A stretch of 6,701 bases of DNA. It comes from Thermoanaerobaculales bacterium. Its GTDB lineage: Bacteria; Acidobacteriota; Thermoanaerobaculia; Thermoanaerobaculales; Sulfomarinibacteraceae. The notes under the pieces were generated by a model. That model did not search any database, was not told the DNA's origin, and saw only the letters and a program-made list of their open reading frames with translations. Of this stretch, positions 6,601 through 6,701 are shown piece by piece. The position numbers and the translations under genes were made by a program. The stretch is from contig JALOKS010000341.1 of the NCBI GenBank assembly GCA_025456385.1, forward strand, positions 1 through 6,701, given 5' to 3'. Positions within the stretch are counted from its first letter, which is position 1. Each line of letters opens with the position of its first letter.

Positions 6601-6701
6601 CTACCAATCCGCATACTTCGTCCCGTCGAGAGCGACGCCCTCCGAGCTCGTGCGCACGTCGTAGATGTTCTCGCCGCCCCAGGAGGTCGCGTCCGGGTCG
6701 T
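6601..6701 (-). CDS. C-terminus of another GspG-like pseudopilin (cut by window edge)
   Basis: The last 32 codons of a gene that enters from the right edge and stops at TAG (6603-6601). The visible residues include TSWGGENIYDVRT and the ending VALDGTKYADW. This closely parallels the end of the next gene (VIDVR then VALDGTLISEW) and is typical of GspG-like pseudopilins I know from Acidobacteriota-type genomes. It is therefore probably a tandem paralogue of the downstream pseudopilin and the upstream member of the same operon. The N-terminal helix that would confirm this lies outside the window. Confidence 0.75.
   Translation of the reverse strand, partial: DPDATSWGGENIYDVRTSSEGVALDGTKYADW

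Overview
The window is GC-rich bacterial chromosome, most likely from an Acidobacteriota member or a relative. That placement is an inference. It rests on two pseudopilins whose conserved cores (for example REREAELIFRGQQY, GRTKYNEW, and a VALDGT-x-x-x-x-W C-terminus) are of a type I associate with that phylum, and on the dispersed 7-bp tandem repeats. There are no plasmid, phage or IS genes; every recognisable gene is of a chromosomal type.

Layout. On the plus strand, bases 1-2508 hold the C-terminal two thirds of a large-type PurL (FGAM synthase), whose reading frame runs about 112 codons past the normal end of the family. Everything else is on the minus strand. In transcription order (right to left) it is: the last 32 codons of a GspG-like pseudopilin (6601-6701); a second GspG-like pseudopilin (6129-6563); a third, divergent pseudopilin (5375-6124); an M16 zinc peptidase (3922-5154); a dUTPase (3336-3782); and a WalJ/YycJ-type metallo-beta-lactamase-fold hydrolase (2524-3333). 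PurL and the WalJ-like gene converge, with only 15 bp between their stop codons.

The three pilin-like genes look like part of a type II secretion or type IV pilus-like pseudopilus operon. The M16 peptidase may be separately transcribed. dut and the WalJ-like gene are 2 nt apart and probably translationally coupled, forming a nucleotide/DNA maintenance pair.

The most striking feature is a family of 7-bp (heptad) tandem repeats. Arrays lie at every gene boundary in the window except dut/walJ: AATATCC-type (2387-2442), GAATTCG-type (3804-3838), fourteen perfect GAGATGC copies followed by GTATCTC copies (5198-5356), GAATTCT (6009-6043), and two GAATTCC-type arrays (6096-6123, 6567-6594). Units differ between arrays but the period is always exactly 7. 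In the third pseudopilin the repeats form the only available prepilin leader, so gain or loss of one 7-bp unit would shift the frame. This suggests a phase-variation switch or a neutral expanding repeat that has invaded a gene start.
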